Shown here piece after piece: positions 62,906-64,000 of a stretch of 64,000 nt of DNA (within the stretch, counting starts at the first letter, position 1; the number at the start of each line of letters is the position of its first letter). Both the position numbers and the translations under genes were made by a program. The notes below the pieces were generated by a model, which was not told where the DNA came from, did not search any database, and saw only the letters and a program-made list of their open reading frames with translations. The DNA comes from Prorocentrum cordatum. Its lineage: Eukaryota > Sar > Dinophyceae > Prorocentrales > Prorocentraceae. The stretch lies in assembly GCA_963575745.1 (NCBI GenBank), contig CAUYUJ010017960.1, positions 149,001 to 213,000 of the forward strand, read 5' to 3'.

Positions 62906-63484
62906 GCGCTTTCTCTCCCTCCTCCTCCGCCTCGTCCTTCTCCCGCTCCCACCACAAGGAGGATGTACAAGGAGGCGGGAGGAAGGAGGAACAGGGGAGA
63001 TATGCGGGGGCAGGCGGAAACACGCCTGAAAAACACGACTGTCGGCATGCTTCGCTAGAGTTGCTGGTTTGAGATGGGCTGGTGGGGATACGCGAAGCGT
63101 GAAGAATTCATCCGTACACACCGCATGCCGAGGTCCCTGAAGATCCATCCCCCAAGCGGTGGTTATGGATTGATCCACGCCTCGGAACGGGGATGCGTAG
63201 TGAGTGGCATCAGCATCCTCACCTCATCTGACCCCTGCTTCTGTCGGGCATGCACTGGCCCGTGTCAGCACGAACCCGGTTCGGCCAGGGCCCTGTCGTG
63301 AAGCCTGGCTGGCCAGTTGGTGGCTCCCAACCCAAGGCCAGCGGAGGGCGGAAAGAGGGAATCGGCCCCACGTGGCTCCCAAACCCGGGTCAGCCAGGGG
63401 GGATTGGCTGACCCCCGTCAGCGCTGACCTCCGTTACGTGAGCCCCCTGGCTTTCGGTCCATATCTCGGCTCTCCAGTGGCCGT
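62906..63484. other. No gene seen; family H copy at 63125-63176
   Basis: CGAGGTCCCTGAAGATCCAT then CCCCCAAGCGGTGGTTATGG is family H. The rest is unassigned. Confidence 0.4.
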
Positions 63485-63592
63485 TCAGGACGATCCGGAC
63501 ACCCTCAGCAACGCACTCGGCGAGGCGCAGCTGCCGGAAGGCACCCCGAGACTGGAAAGCCGCTGAGAAACGACGAAAGCGCCCGAAACCTT
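63485..63592 (+). repeat. Dispersed family F copy
   Basis: GGACGATCCGGACACCCTCA, CTCGGCGAGGCGCAGCTG and CACCCCGAGACTGGAAAGCC; compare 10960 and 42060. Confidence 0.6.
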
Positions 63593-63686
63593 CGTTAGCG
63601 GCGTTAGCGCTGACCTCGGCAGTTACGTGAGCCCCGACTCCACAGGCTGTTTTGGGGAGGACAGAAAGGAACGAAACTGCTACTCC

Positions 63687-63752
63687 CCGGACCTCTCCCC
63701 GGGTGCGTTCTGACCAGGCCTTCGAGGCGAATCCAGCGGTGGCGACGAGGGA
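63687..63752 (+). repeat. Dispersed family D copy
   Basis: CCCCGGACCTCTCCCCGGGT, GCGTTCTGACCAG and TTCGAGGCGAATCCAGCGGT match 32815-32884 closely. Confidence 0.65.
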
Positions 63753-64000
63753 CTCCTGGGAGGCCCAGAAGAACTGGAAAACGGGCGCAGGGCAGCGGCA
63801 GGGGTACCTCGTCCTCCTCTGAGCTTTCGGGCCCGGCCGACACACGCCCGTCGCGCCTCCAGCCAGCGCGGCCACAGCGGCCTCTGCGCGGGCGCCTGTC
63901 GCGGGCCGCTCGCTCTGGCGACACGCGCTCCGGCCGCGCCGCGCAGCCCGGGGCCGACGGCGGCCCAGCCATGCTCGCATCCTGCACAAAAGCAGGACAG
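63753..64000. other. Unassigned end of window
   Basis: GC-rich with an open minus frame; no recognisable motif. Confidence 0.3.

Noticed and set aside
1-64000. CRISPR arrays, bacterial operons, ribosome binding sites
   Set aside because: Tandem repeats here lack unique spacers between identical palindromic repeats, and the leader sequence and retroelements show eukaryotic DNA.
1-64000. tRNA or rRNA genes
   Set aside because: I did not recognise cloverleaf box A/box B pairs or conserved rRNA segments by eye; a covariance-model search would be decisive.

Overview
The window looks like dinoflagellate nuclear DNA. The main evidence is a full-length match to the dinoflagellate trans-spliced leader (DinoSL) on the minus strand at 51211-51232, plus two degraded leader copies at 3964-3984 and 31891-31911. 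The rest fits a large dinoflagellate genome: high GC, long trinucleotide and minisatellite arrays, many short elements with terminal inverted repeats, and decayed retroelements. No single-frame gene is clearly intact, and species cannot be fixed from the sequence.

Layout. 1-1.8 kb is GC-rich with no supported gene. 2-4 kb (minus) is a damaged LINE-like element starting at a relict DinoSL. 5.7-7.8 kb (minus) is a frame-broken remnant of a multi-pass membrane protein. 8-12.5 kb holds dispersed inverted-repeat elements and an RS-dipeptide repeat. 12.8-13.5 kb (minus) is a LINE RNase H fragment. 14-17.7 kb is a 90-bp minisatellite followed by two TAG-trinucleotide blocks inside a higher-order repeat. 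18.7-20.9 kb (plus) is probably another LINE 3' fragment. 21-31.9 kb is mostly simple repeats with several short inverted-repeat elements. 31.9-35.1 kb (plus) carries coding-like exons separated by three copies of one 163-173 bp intron-like element, suggesting introners. 36.6-40.1 kb (minus) is a decayed retroelement with reverse transcriptase and RNase H of the gypsy/DIRS type. 43.9-51.2 kb (minus) is the best element: a 7.3-kb LINE-like retrotransposon with ORF1, endonuclease, reverse transcriptase and a cysteine/histidine C-terminus, bounded by a 17-bp direct repeat and starting exactly at the DinoSL. 51.2-64 kb is again simple repeats and short dispersed elements.

How it fits together. 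The retroelements appear to be copied from mature trans-spliced mRNA, because leader sequence sits at their genomic 5' ends. Their reverse transcriptase may also have made the other leader-tagged fragments. The non-autonomous inverted-repeat families and the intron-like repeats show separate DNA-transposon-type activity. Reading-frame changes in the decayed genes that could be followed are consistent with +1 steps throughout, which is either a real biological pattern or an insertion bias in the assembly. Start codons and frames should be read with that in mind.
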